From Meghimatium bilineatum (lineage: Eukaryota; Mollusca; Gastropoda; Stylommatophora; Philomycidae): DNA of 64,000 bases. A model generated the notes under the pieces. It saw only the letters and a program-made list of their open reading frames with translations. It did not search any database and had not been told where the DNA came from. This document shows, piece after piece, positions 1-12,600 of this stretch. Position 1 is the first letter of the stretch, and each line of letters begins with the position of its first letter. The translations under genes were made by a program, and so were the position numbers. Location of the stretch: the NCBI GenBank assembly GCA_034231615.1, contig CM067312.1, positions 8,492,546 to 8,556,545 on the forward strand, in the 5' to 3' direction.

Positions 1-161
1 ATATATGGTCAAAGTAACCCAGAAGCTTTGCTGAAGTTAGATGTGTCAGATACAGATATCGCAGCAAAGCTGTAAACCATGACTCTACGCATTATGTTTT
101 CTGGACTACATCCTGCTTATCTGTAGGAGTTTGAGAACAAACGCAGAAGAAAAAAGAAGAG
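1..161 (+). repeat. SINE family A, 3' part
   Basis: Starts inside the element at the window edge and ends in a GAA-rich tail. It shares GTAAACCATGA, CTACATCCTGCT and GAGTTTGAGAAC with the full-length copies at 31236-31510 and 48308-48581. Confidence 0.85.
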
Positions 162-577
162 GGGTTTTACTGAATAAAGCATACTTTATCGAAAATAAGT
201 ATTCACAATCAATATGAACAGATAAAATAAAACCTAAGTAAATTATGTTCAAAATAAAGACGATATGTGCCTAGTATGTACTGAAATGGTGGACCATTAT
301 TCCTATTGAACTCTGAAAAGAATTGATTAAATTTTTAAAGTCATTTGTCTTGTCTCGCCACTTGTCAGTGAAGCATCGTAGGGAGCCAAATCTCTGTTCT
401 ATTGCCAAATGTGTTGGTGTTGTAATCCCATGAGGCTGTAGAATGTCTCTGATATTGTTGATTTCATTTATGTCTTTGTCTTCCTCTTGCCCTCATCCTG
501 GATGTTATGCTGCTATACTCTCTAGACCGGAGACAGTCAATTGTCTTGTAAATAATATCCAATATTTTATTTTTTAG
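162..577. other. Intron sequence, nothing identified
   Basis: AT-rich sequence upstream of exon a. No homology, RNA gene or tandem repeat recognised; it ends in the T-rich tract of the exon's acceptor. Confidence 0.5.
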
Positions 578-647
578 GACATGGGCTACGTTCCAGATTT
601 TGTGCAAGTAAGTGTGGCACCTTTCATAAAGGACATCAAGTCAAAAG
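578..647 (+). CDS. AtuA-family exon a (residues 1-24 of visible part)
   Basis: Preceded by a T-rich tract and TTTTTTAG; followed by GTAAAT. It encodes [19 protein letters not shown] and ends in phase 1, joining exactly to GAATAAAG at 4223 to give SKGIKLL. The family has a GYA-DFV segment just before the NAGG motif, which fits. A minus-strand SINE begins only six bases past the exon end. Confidence 0.85.
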
Positions 648-3600
648 GTAAATCTTCTTCTTCTTCTGCATTCTCAAACTCCTGCAGATTAGCAATAGTA
701 GTCTGGAGAACGGAATACGTTATATCATGGTTTACAGCATTGCTGCGATATCTGCACCTTTTGGCCTGAGACATCTGACTTCAGCATGGCTATAGGTCAC
801 TGACCCTATATGGGATGGGATAGCCAACGCTATCTCATAACCTCCTTAGTCACCTCTTATGTGCTGCTATTCTTTGCTTCCCTCTCTGACCCCAGCAACA
901 CACAGGCGAAAAGGTAAATAACATTGATGATTTAGGGCATTATTTGATTGATTGGTTTAAATTGGAAACAGGGTAATGTGGTAATCGCTGGATACACATG
1001 CTGGGGTCTGAGAGGGAAGCAAATAGATAGCAACACTGTTATCTACAAAGCATGTCTCAGAAGGTGACTAAGGAGGTTTTAGGGTGGAGCTGGCTACCCC
1101 ATTCCATATAGAGTCAAAGTGACTCAGAAATCATGCTGAACTCAAATGTATCATTCCAAAAGGTGCAAATTTCACAGTTAAACTGTAAACCATAGCACAA
1201 CGCCTTCCAATCTCTAGACTACTTCCTGCTAATCTTCAGGTGTTTGAGAACAAAGTCTGGAAACACAGAAAAACACACAGATCGACAATTTAACCAAAGT
1301 CCTTTATCAAGAACATATCATAGCACACAATGAGTAACGGATGACAAGTATCCATGTTTCACAACCACTAACACACTATCACTATTGGAAGCTCACATGA
1401 AATAATATACACAACGGAAAACAAGCTATAATCATACAAATAACAATACACATAAAGTAATCAATGTTTCAACCAAAAGGTCTTTATCAAGATACACACA
1501 AAACACCAAAAGATGGCAAATAGAAATGATCACAGTATGCATGTGGTTGTGTATGTGGGTCTCACCAATGGCCCCTAGACATATCACCCATGCAACAGAA
1601 AACCTTAGTGGATGACATGCCGTTATATTGAGGTTATCTTCTTAGAGAAGCTTCATGGCACATCATCTATACAATTATGCTTTTATTTTGTTGTTGAAAT
1701 GTTAGTTAGTCGTCGGATCATCATCACTGCAAACTGGACACATCCATAGTTGCTCCGATCTCTCCTTGAGTGTATCCGCCATCACACTTCTGCTGACAGT
1801 ACCGGTCCTATGCTGGTTGACCATCATTCTTCTGCGCCCTCCAAAATGTTCACCTCTAGCAACACCGCATTTCAATCCCTGATCTTTAATCCTAGCCATT
1901 GAAAAGGAATCATCATCCACATTAGTCTCACTCTCACGTGTTATATCTCTTAAGGAGTTAAAGTTGAAATGTGTTTCATGTTTACCTGAATATATATGTA
2001 TGGTTGTGGTTGGGAAGGAACCAGAGATGTACTGTGCAGCACTGGGGAGGAGGAAACTGACATCAATGCTTTTCCTATGGCTGAGGCCCATCATAGAGGC
2101 ACAGTGACTCAGGACGTGACAATCCTTTTGACTTGAACATTTGGTTGAATGCCTGGAGCAATAGAGAATATCGGCATAACCAGTAGTCATTTGGTGGTGG
2201 GGAATGAGCAAAGTGAACCCTATCTTGGCTACAGTGGCTAGGAGCAGTGCATAGGTTGAAACCTACCTTCCTGGAGGTGTGATAGTTATTCTCTGGCTCT
2301 GTCCCGGGGTGGGCGAAAAATTCACAGTCTTCCCAGCAATATAATGCCATTTAATGGCATTTGGTCAAAGGGCATGAGCCCAGTTGGGTACTTTTACAGT
2401 TGGGTCGACTGGAGGAACAGTCTTATCAGGTGAGAAATCACGACCCTCATTTTTGGTCTAGATGTGGTTTTGAACCTGGCATGGTCCTGGTGATAGTTAG
2501 CAAGCCTACTATCAACTACACTACAGTGCTCCTCATTAACCCTTTAGCTGCTACATTATTCTCAGTAACTGGTCCATTTCACCTCTGTATTTATGTGAAC
2601 ATGCAGCACAGACTGCAGAACATATTCTACAAAACTACATTACACTCAAGCATAGGTTCCCAAACATTTTCGGGTCACCTAGCACTTAGCAAGGCATAAA
2701 TGTTTGCAAATTACGCTCCTCCGTTATAACAGTTTTCCGAGTTCAAGCCGTTTGATACTTTCAGCTTAAACAGCAAATGATGCATTACTGGTTATGCCTT
2801 TAAATTATTGACCAAAGTAGTGGTCAATATGTGCTTCATGTTGATTTTGGAATGAAATATAATAAATATATGTGCTTTTGTAAACATATTGTGAAGGATT
2901 AAACATAGTCCGAATCTGTGACAACAAAGATACAGAGTTCGTTCCTCACTACATGCAATTGTGCACTCAGACCATTCAGAAAGAAATATCAAATTACTGA
3001 ATGTATTTATATTGCCTAAAAAATCACTACAGCCAAAAAATGCTGGGTTGATGGCTACATCCTGAATAGGATACGCTACCAACTGTAAACAGAACCTATT
3101 ATACACACACAAATACATGCTCTATTTTCTCATTGACATAGAAAATTGACATCTATTTCTGTCAGACCTATTTCTGACATTTATTTTGGCCAATTTTCAA
3201 ATGATTAAATAATTGAAATAGAAAAGTGATGATAAACAATTTTAAGCTCAATTTATATTAGAAATAATTATCCAATCAATAAATCATGAAAAAAATTACT
3301 TTTAAATATATATTATTAATTTCTTCTATAAGGAGACACCAATCCCTAGACCACATGAATAACCCAAATTGCTTCTGAACCCAGAACCACTTCCTTCTTC
3401 CTCCCCCCCCCCCCCCTGGAAGACTTCAGCTCTGACTGGGGGGGGGGGCAGTACCGCCCACATTGAGAACCTATGTACTAAACCAATTGAGGGTGGAGCA
3501 CTCGCCCACAGAGACAGACATCCACATAAAGCTGCATGGGAGTCTTGAGCTTTCAAATAAAAAAAAAAGGTAAAGGTATGTCCCATGGCAGCAACCTGCC

Positions 3601-6600
3601 ATTGGGGATGAAGATAACTCTTCATGTACTAAGCCACATCAACTATTAGGTGTTGTAGCCAGTTCCCTTCCTTGCTGTCTTTACCTCCCCTAACTCATGT
3701 GTCAGGTACTCATTTACAGCTGAGTCGACTGGAGGAGTGGTCGTGTCAAGCGAGAAATAACAACCCAGATTAATTTTTTTGTCATGGTTTCGAACCTGGC
3801 ACGCTGTAACCCAGTGATAGAAAGCAAGCTCACTATCAACTAGTTGACCACGAGCTTTCAAATACATCAATATTTATCAAAGGTTACTTGCTGTGTAATC
3901 TGCGAATGAGAAGTAACTGACCCCAGCTGTGCTAAATTATTTCCCAATGACTTTCCCTTTGTGCAAATTCCTTTACTTGAGCTACACAAATAAGAGAACT
4001 TCCACCGTATTTGCTTTTTAATGTCATCAGAAAATGTGTACCGCATGAATTTGGTGGTTTGCATGTACTGACGCTTAGAAGAATGAAATTTATTTAGCAA
4101 TGAGGGATAGAAAACAAAAAAGTATTAACTTTTCAATAACAGTAAGATGGAGGAACGGGTAAACTCACGCGCAGCAGCTAAATGGTTAATGCAGGACATT
4201 AGTGAATTATTTGCATCTACAGGAATAAAGTTGCTGACCAATGCTGGTGGCATCAACCCATCAGGATGTGCTGAAGCCCTTCGAAAAGTTTGTAAAGCAG
4301 AAGATGTGGACTTGAACATTGCTGTTGTTAAGGGAGATGACCTCATGTCTCACGTATGTCTTAATTAATTTTGAAATACCTTGTATTTTATCAATTTAGT
4401 TCATTCCTTCTTAATTTCCTGTAGTAACAATTTCCTCCTTGAAATTTGAGCTGTTTGCTCTAAGTTCAGTGAACTGTTAGTGAGATAGAAATGTGCATGC
4501 TAAGAAAGTGTGGGCCATGCTAAGAAAGTGTGGGCCATGCTAAGAAAGTAGTGGGTCATGCTAAGAAAGTGTGGGCCATGCTAAGAAAGTGTGGGCCATG
4601 CTAAGAAAGTAGTGGGTCATGCTAAGAAAGGAATGGGTCATGTTAAGAAAGTGTGGGTCATGCTAAGAAAGTAGTGGGTCATGCGAAGAAAGTAGTGGGC
4701 CATGCTAAGAAAGTAGTGGGTCATGCTAAGAAAGTGTGGGCCATGCTAAGAAAGTAGTGGGTCATGTTAAGAAAGGAATGGGTCATGCTAAGAAAGGAAT
4801 GGGTCATGCTAAGAAAGTAGTGGGCCATGCTAAGAAAGTAGTGGGCCATGCTAAGAAAGTAGTGGGCCATGCTAAGAAAGTAGTGGGTCATGCTAAGAAA
4901 GTAGTGGGTCATGCTAAGAAAGTAGTGGGCCATGCTAAGAAAGTAGTGGGTCATGCTAAGAAAGTAGTGGGTCATGCTAAGAAAGTAGTGGGCCATGCTA
5001 AGAAAGGAATGGGTCATGCTAAGAAAGGAATGGGTCATGCTAAGAAAGTAGTGGGTCATGCTAAGAAAGTAGTGGGTCATGCTAAGAAAGTAGTGGGTCA
5101 TGCTAAGAAAGTAGTGGGTCATGCTAAGAAAGTAGTGGGTCATGTTAAGAAAGTAGTGGGTCATGCTAAGAAAGTAGTGGGTCATGCTAAGAAAGTAGTG
5201 GGTCATGCTAAGAAAGTAGTGGGCCATGCTAAGAAAGTAGTGGGTCATGCTAAGAAAGTAGTGGGTCATGCTAAGAAAGTAGTGGGTCATGTTAAGAAAG
5301 TAGTGGGTCATGCTAAGAAAGGAATGGGTCATGCTAAGAAAGTAGTGGGCCATGCTAAGAAAGTAGTGGGCCATGCTAAGAAAGTAGTGGGCCATGCTAA
5401 GAAAGTAGTGGGTCATGCTAAGAAAGTAGTGGGTCATGCTAAGAAAGGAATGGGTCATGTTAAGAAATGAGTGGGCCATGCTAAGAAAGTAGTGGGTCAT
5501 GCTAAGAAAGTAGTGGGTCATGCTAAGAAAGGAATGGGTCATGTTAAGAAAGTAGTGGGTCATGCTAAGAAAGTAGTGGGTCATGCTAAGAAAGTAGTGG
5601 GTCATGCTAAGAAAGTAGTGGGTCATGCTAAGAAAGTAGTGGGTCATGTTAAGAAAGTAGTGGGTCATGCTAAGAAAGGAATGGGTCATGTTAAGAAAAT
5701 AGTGGGCCATGCTAAGAAAGTAGTGGGTCATGCTAAGAAAGGAATGGGTCATGTTAAGAAATGAGTGGGCCATGCTAAGAAAGTAGTGGGCCATGCTAAG
5801 AAAGTAGTGGGTCATGCTAAGAAAGGAATGGGTCATGTTAAGAAAATAGTGGGCCATGCTAAGAAAGTAGTGGGTCATGCTAAGAAAGGAATGGGTCATG
5901 TTAAGAAATGAGTGGGCCATGCTAAGAAAGTAGTGGGCCATGCTAAGAAAGTAGTGGGTCATGCTAAGAAAGTAGTGGGCCATGCTAAGAAAGTAGTGGG
6001 CCATGCTAAGAAAGTAGTGGGTCATGCTAAGAAAGGAATGGGTCATGTTAAGAAAGGAATGGGTCATGTTAAGAAATGTGTGGGCCATGCTAAGAAAGTA
6101 GTGGGTCATGCTAAGAAAGTAGTGGGTCATGCTAAGAAAGTAGTGGGCCATGCTAAGAAAGTAGTGGGTCATGCTAAGAAAGGAATGGGTCATGTTAAGA
6201 AATGTGTGGGCCATGCTAAGAAAGTAGTGGGTCATGCTAAGAAAGGAATGGGTCATGTTAAGAAAGGAATGGGTCATGTTAAGAAATGTGTGGGCCATGC
6301 TAAGAAAGTAGTGGGTCATGCTAAGAAAGTAGTGGGTCATGCTAAGAAAGTAGTGGGTCATGCTAAGAAAGGAATGGGTCATGTTAAGAAATGTGTGGGC
6401 CATGCTAAGAAAGTAGTGGGTCATGCTAAGAAAGTAGTGGGTCATGCTAAGAAAGGAATGGGTCATGTTAAGAAATGAGTGGGCCATGCTGTCTATTCGC
6501 AATCCATGTTTCACCAGCATATAAAATCACTGGAAGTACCACTGCTCTGTAAACTTCCAGCTTAGTCTGTAGGTTAATGCCACATATTAGCCACAATGTA

Positions 6601-9600
6601 CCAAAAGTGTTGCTTGCCTTTATGATCCGTGCGATCCACTAAGAAAGGAGTGCATCATGCTAAGAAAGGAGTGCATCATGCTAAGAAAGGAGTGCATCAT
6701 GCTAAGAAAGGAGTGAGTCATGCATCTGAGCAATTGGTTTTCCAGAGTATTACACATGGATATACTGCTCTGGTCATACAAGGATCAGAGGCAATGAACC
6801 GCCGAAGACAGATGTGTCTAGCCATTAGCACAAATAAAGCAGAGACGCAATGTATTTCTATTCTAAAGACTACTTCCTACTGAAAATCTAGTAGGACCAT
6901 TGTCCTACTGTAAAAGTGATCTCAGCGGGAGATTGAGAATTAATGCTGAAGAAGAAGAATAGGCAACGAAATAGCACTCGTTGGTAGGAAATGTGGTTGA
7001 TGGTACAATACTAAGAAAATATATAGACTTCATCATCAATGGTGGCATTTTATGATAATGTATTACCCAGACATGTAACCATTAGACAATCATTAATTTT
7101 AACTAATAATTTCTTCTTGTTGGTGGCAGTATTTAGTGGACTCATCTCATAAACACAACTTAGCAAAAGTTGCTCATGGTTTGATTGTAATAACGGCACT
7201 TAAAAATTCAACAATAGTTGAATCATCATCAAGTGTCATCTCTGGAATGAATGTTGACTGCAACTGACCTGTCTCCTGTCATGGTGATGCACTCTGACGG
7301 GTTGTGTTCTGTGCATCTCATGATATTTCCCTCCTACTTGAATAGTAATGTCCTATACTGGATCTACAACTCATTACCACCATACAGATTTTGTACTCTG
7401 GTCTTCTGTCTTATTTACTCACTCACTGTCTTACAAATTAACATCTCAGTCCAAGGGAGTAAACCCCAACAGAAAATCCGGAGGGGAGACACTAAGGTAG
7501 TCAAGGGTATGTTAAACCATCTTCTGGCATCTCATGCGGTACTGCATATTTCCAAGCGTATTAGCATTGCTTTTCCCTTGGAACTAGTCAACAGAGCAGA
7601 GAGGGTGTTCATACAAATGGACAAGACACTTTCTCCTTTAAATCTGCCTGGGCAAGAAATCATGTGAGAAATATAATTGCCTCATAGTCCATTTGTATTT
7701 TCAATACTGGTCTCCTTCCTGACTGTCTGTAAAGATGCAAAAGACAATCATTGTACAGGATATGCTTCAATTATTTGTATTATTTATGAAATAATAATTT
7801 TTGTAACAGTTATTCACTATTTACTGTTTCAGATCAGAGAATTCCAAAAGCAAGATATTTATGAGATGAAGACGGGAGCACCCTTCCCAGAGCATCTGCA
7901 CAGCATGAATGCTTATCTTGGGTATGTTTTGTTTACACTTGTTTGTGTCATAGTTCTGTCTGTATTGTGGATTGCCATTGTCAGGGATAACTGAGATGTA
8001 TAGTCAGCATTCAATTATGTAGAGATCTTCTTCTTCTTCTTCAGTGTTCATTCTCAAATTCCCTTATGCTGAATCTCTCTTGTAGCAGGATAATGGCACT
8101 ACTGTATTTTCAGCAGGATATAGTGCAGAGAATGGCAATGTGTTTTGCTTAGGCTCTAAATTTCTTGTGACAAGGATTTACATTTAGTGAGCACATCATT
8201 ACTCATGTTTGCAACTAGATTTATTACGTTCTGTAACCATTTTTTTGTTTTATGTATGTAACTTTTTAAAATGCTGGACATTGCAGAAAAAAGCAGTTAA
8301 TTTTTTGAAAATCAACATTTGTTTTAATTATGCAAATTAGCCACCATTTTGAATATTAAATAGTTGTACATGCATCTGAGAATCTCAGCAATGTGATCAA
8401 CACTTGTGTCTTCTCTTTGCATATGCTAAAATATATAGTTTGTGTGGTATTTAATTCTATTTAATGGATATATAGTATATTTTGATTATAATTATGCTAA
8501 TTAGCTGCCATTTTGAATATCAGTTAGGTCTGTGTCCATCTGAAAATTCCAGAAATGTGATCAACATCAGCGTCTTTACTTTGCGAACACAAAAATGTAA
8601 AGTTTGTGTATTGTGTTATTGAAAATAACTAAGATTATTCATAAATTTTGGAAAAAATTGTTAATATCTATATATTTTTCCAGGGCTGGACCTATGGCTC
8701 AAGCATTATCTATGGGTGCAGATGTTGTAATCACTGGCAGGTGTGTTGATAGTGCGTTAGTTTTGGCTCCATTAATCCATGAAGTAAGTGGCCAAATTAT
8801 TAATGTTCATTATTATACTTATCTACACAATCAAAAAGTCACAACTTGTGAGACAGGAGAAATGCAGCAGCTCAAAATGAAAACTGGCTAGAAAGACAAA
8901 CAGATCAAACACTATCTAAAGTGATTATCTTGTGCTAAAAATGTCCACAAATTATTGGGGCCAACAAAAGGCTGATCAGCCATGTATGAATTCGTAGACA
9001 AAGATATACCTCTAGATGAATTTCTTAAAGTGAATGTGAGAAATCATTGTTGTAACAGAGACAATCTTGTAATTACGGATATACTCAGTTGGAGATTGGA
9101 GCACATATGGACATGTCATGTGTGCGTGATGATGATCTGGACATGTCATGTGTGCAGTGATGATGATCTGGACATGTCATGTGTGCAGTGATGATGACTA
9201 ACTGCCTTCTTATTCTTCTACCTCGCATAGTTATGTGTCTTCTCTAGGTAGAGCAGCTACCTCATCGCATTTGCCTGAGCTCTGTGTCCTCTGATCAGAC
9301 ACATCATCTTTTTTTATCTTTGGGCGGTTTTGAATTATGTGTTCAGGGGTTTTAATTCCTTATCCACATAGACATTCTTCTACGTATGAGGCCTTCATGC
9401 TGTAAAATTGGCTCATAAGTCTGCAGTAGCTTGCTTGTTCTACAGTGAAAAGTGTAGCCTGCCCTTCCTTTGAAAATGATCAGTATTTCATCAGGTTTGT
9501 ATTCCACATCCATTTGTACTAACAAGGTCTGCTACTAGAAGGTGAAGTAATGTTTTTTTTTCAACTTTATTTTATCTACACTCCTTAAGATCATTTCTAT

Positions 9601-12600
9601 CTCAACTAAACAACCAAGCAAAAAAGATAACTCTCTAATGGATTCTGGGAAATTCACAAACCAGACAAGATGGTTGATCCCTTTTTGCCAACAACAAATA
9701 GATGATCAAGTATCCTTTCTAGAAATTAAGTCCTTCTTCAAAAACCTCTCCTTGGACACAAAAACCTCTCCTTGGACACAAAAACCTCTCCTTGGACACA
9801 AAAACCTCTCCTTGGACACAAAAATCGATCTAAAATACATACAAACATGTCCATAAGTTGTCTGGCCCAAAAGGGGACCAAAGAATAGCAACCTTGTTTA
9901 TCTTCCAAGTATGTCATAAGAAATTACTAAGAGGGGTTATGAGGTGATGTTTGTCCTATCCCATATAGGGTCAAAATGACCCAGAAGCCATGCTGAAGTT
10001 GGATGAGTCAGCATGAAAGACTCAGATATCGCAGCAGTGCTATAAACCATGACACAACGCATTCTGTTCTCCAGATTACATTCTGCTAATCTGCAGGAGC
10101 TAGAGAGTGTACGCAGAAGAAGAAGATGCATGCAACAAAAAAGACATTGCATTCATAAGCTGGGAAGAAAGGAACAAACATTTTTAGACAGTGTTCTCCA
10201 CAGATTCAAACAAGACATGTATATGAGGTTTTAGACAATCTACACGCCTGTGTGTTGCCGAGGTCCGAAAGGAGAGCAAAGAATAACAACACTGTTTACC
10301 TTCCACGCATGTCGTAAAAGGTGACTAAGGAGGTTATGGGATGGAGTTGGCTGTCCCATCCCATATAGGGTCAGTGACCCAAAGCCATACTGAAGTCGGA
10401 TGTGTCAGGCCAAAAGGTGCAGATATCGCAGTAGTGCTGTAAACCATGACACAACGCTTTCCGTTCTCTGGATTACATCCTGCTAATCTGCAGGAGTTTG
10501 AGAACGAACGCAGAAGAAGACAATCTACAGAAAACACAAAATATAATCTTCAAAGTAGCATACGTTACTAGATCATAGGGTCAAAGAAAATAATGGGTCC
10601 TTAAAAAATTATGTTGGTTGTTTTTGTTTCAGTTTGGTTGGACCATGGATCAGTTTGACCTCTTATCTGCTGGCAGGTGAGAGGTGATAGATAATGAAAT
10701 ATTAACCCTAAAATTTATATTTTATATTTATTTTTACATCTTTTTTAAAAAAACTGTAAAAAACTATCAACACTGCATGTTTCCCTGTTAGGGAGTTATA
10801 AAGAAGTTGCGTGTGATGTGATAAACACGCATGCCCTTGTTGTTGCCTCATCATGTACAGTGTGAGTTTTTAAATTTACCCACCGAGACACAAAATTCAG
10901 TCTTTACTGTGTGTTTAAACTATCTCTCGGCCATGCATTTTAAGGAACATCATATGAAAATGACTACCGGTTTTCTCAGAAACCCTGCATCTCATGTTTT
11001 TCTCTGAGATAATCTTCTTGTTCTTCCATCATGATGATGACCATTTGTTACACCCACTTTCTGAAATTCAGTTACAGCTGTGTCTATGAGTTCATCGAGT
11101 TCTACTTTAGATGAAATACCTTAATGCCTACCTGTCCATCATTTTCTCTCTTAGATTTCCCCTACCCTTCTAGCTCTCCAACTTGCCTTCTGTGGTATAT
11201 TAGAGATTTATTTTTTATTGTAATTTTTTCTTCAACTTTAATTCTGGGGTATTTTAGAGATTTATTTTTTATTTTAATTTTTTTTCAGCTTGGCAGGTCA
11301 TTTAATAGAATGTGGAGCTCAGAGCACTGGAGGTATCTTCACAGATTGGCACCAAGTTGAAGATTGGTAGGCCATATTTTTTTATATTTCATGTTTCGCC
11401 AGTGTGCTACCTTGACTCAAAAGAGGGCCTGATATGCAAAGTCATAAAAGTGCATGGGAGTTCTAGAGGTGAGGGCTGACTGTTATATTCAATAGAGAAT
11501 CAAAGTGCTGAAATTAGATGTCAGCCTGAAAGGCTCAGATATTACAGCCAAGCTGTAAACTATGCCACAATACATTTCATTTTCTGAACTACATCCTGCT
11601 AATCTGCAGGACTTTGAGAACAGAAGAAGATATCTCATGTACTGCTTCTATGTTCAGGTCTGGTTGTCCATGTGTTTCTGAGGCCCACAATGGAAGAATA
11701 GAATAGCAACACTGTTTACCTTCCATGCATGTCATAAGAGTTGACTAAGAAATTATGGGGTTGATTTGACTGTCCCATCCCATATAGGGTCAAAGTGACC
11801 CAGAAATGCCTTGTCTATCGTTGTCTTGAGCGACCCTTTGCTATGTTACTAATAACCATTCCTTCCATTCCTATATTTCCCATGCTGTTCTTCTTTTGTG
11901 TTCATTCTCAAACTCTTGCATATTAGCAAAGTGAAGTCAGGAGAATGCACTGTGTCATGGTCTACAGTTTGGCTGCAATATCTGCACCCTTTGGCCTGAT
12001 ACATCCAACTTCAGGGTCACTTTGACCCTCTTTGGAATGGAGAGTTAACTCCACCTTCCTTATGGATTCTCTGAACACTCCGCGATTCTGGGCGAGTTAA
12101 CCTACCACAGCTAGAGATATGCTTAAACAATCTGATATATCTTTGCACTATCGTTGTCTTGGGCGCCCTCTTCCCCTGTTGCCTTTAACTCTGCCTTCAG
12201 CTATTAATCTTTTCATGTTGTTATGTCTATATGACCAAAAAAAACACAGCTTTGTTGTTAAGGAGCCAGCCCTCTTTGATATTTATTGATCTTAACACTT
12301 TGTGATTTGTCTTTTTAGCTGTCTTTGGTATATATAAAATTCTTCTGTAGCATCTCATTTTGAAAGCAGCTATTCTTTTTGCTATTGTTTTATTTAATGT
12401 CCATGCCTCACAACCGTATATTGCCACTGGAAATATTATGCATGCTCTGATTATGCATAGTCTGGCTATGCTGCTGTTACCTTGCCAAAGATTTTTCATT
12501 TGCGCAAGTTTTAATGTTGCTATTGCAATTTTTATCCCGATTTCGAATGTGCAGTCTCTTGAGCTATTTATGTTTGTGCCCAAATACTGGAAATTTGTTA

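Noticed and set aside
1260-1480. Penelope-like terminal repeats (also 17380-17600, 35955-36060, 63835-63870), from CAAAAGGTCTTTATCAAG- and GTCCGAAATGTCGAC-type words
   Set aside because: The words resemble Penelope-like elements, but no reverse transcriptase or GIY-YIG frame is near, and I could not align the sites to each other convincingly.
4147-4368. 73-codon ATG-initiated gene
   Set aside because: Only 4223-4353 is coding; the ATG is in intron and transposon sequence, and phase analysis joins the exon to 647.
4721-6520. 599-codon frame on the minus strand and 188-244-codon frames on the plus strand
   Set aside because: They lie wholly in a 21-bp minisatellite inside an intron; a unit divisible by three and free of stops gives long frames on both strands.
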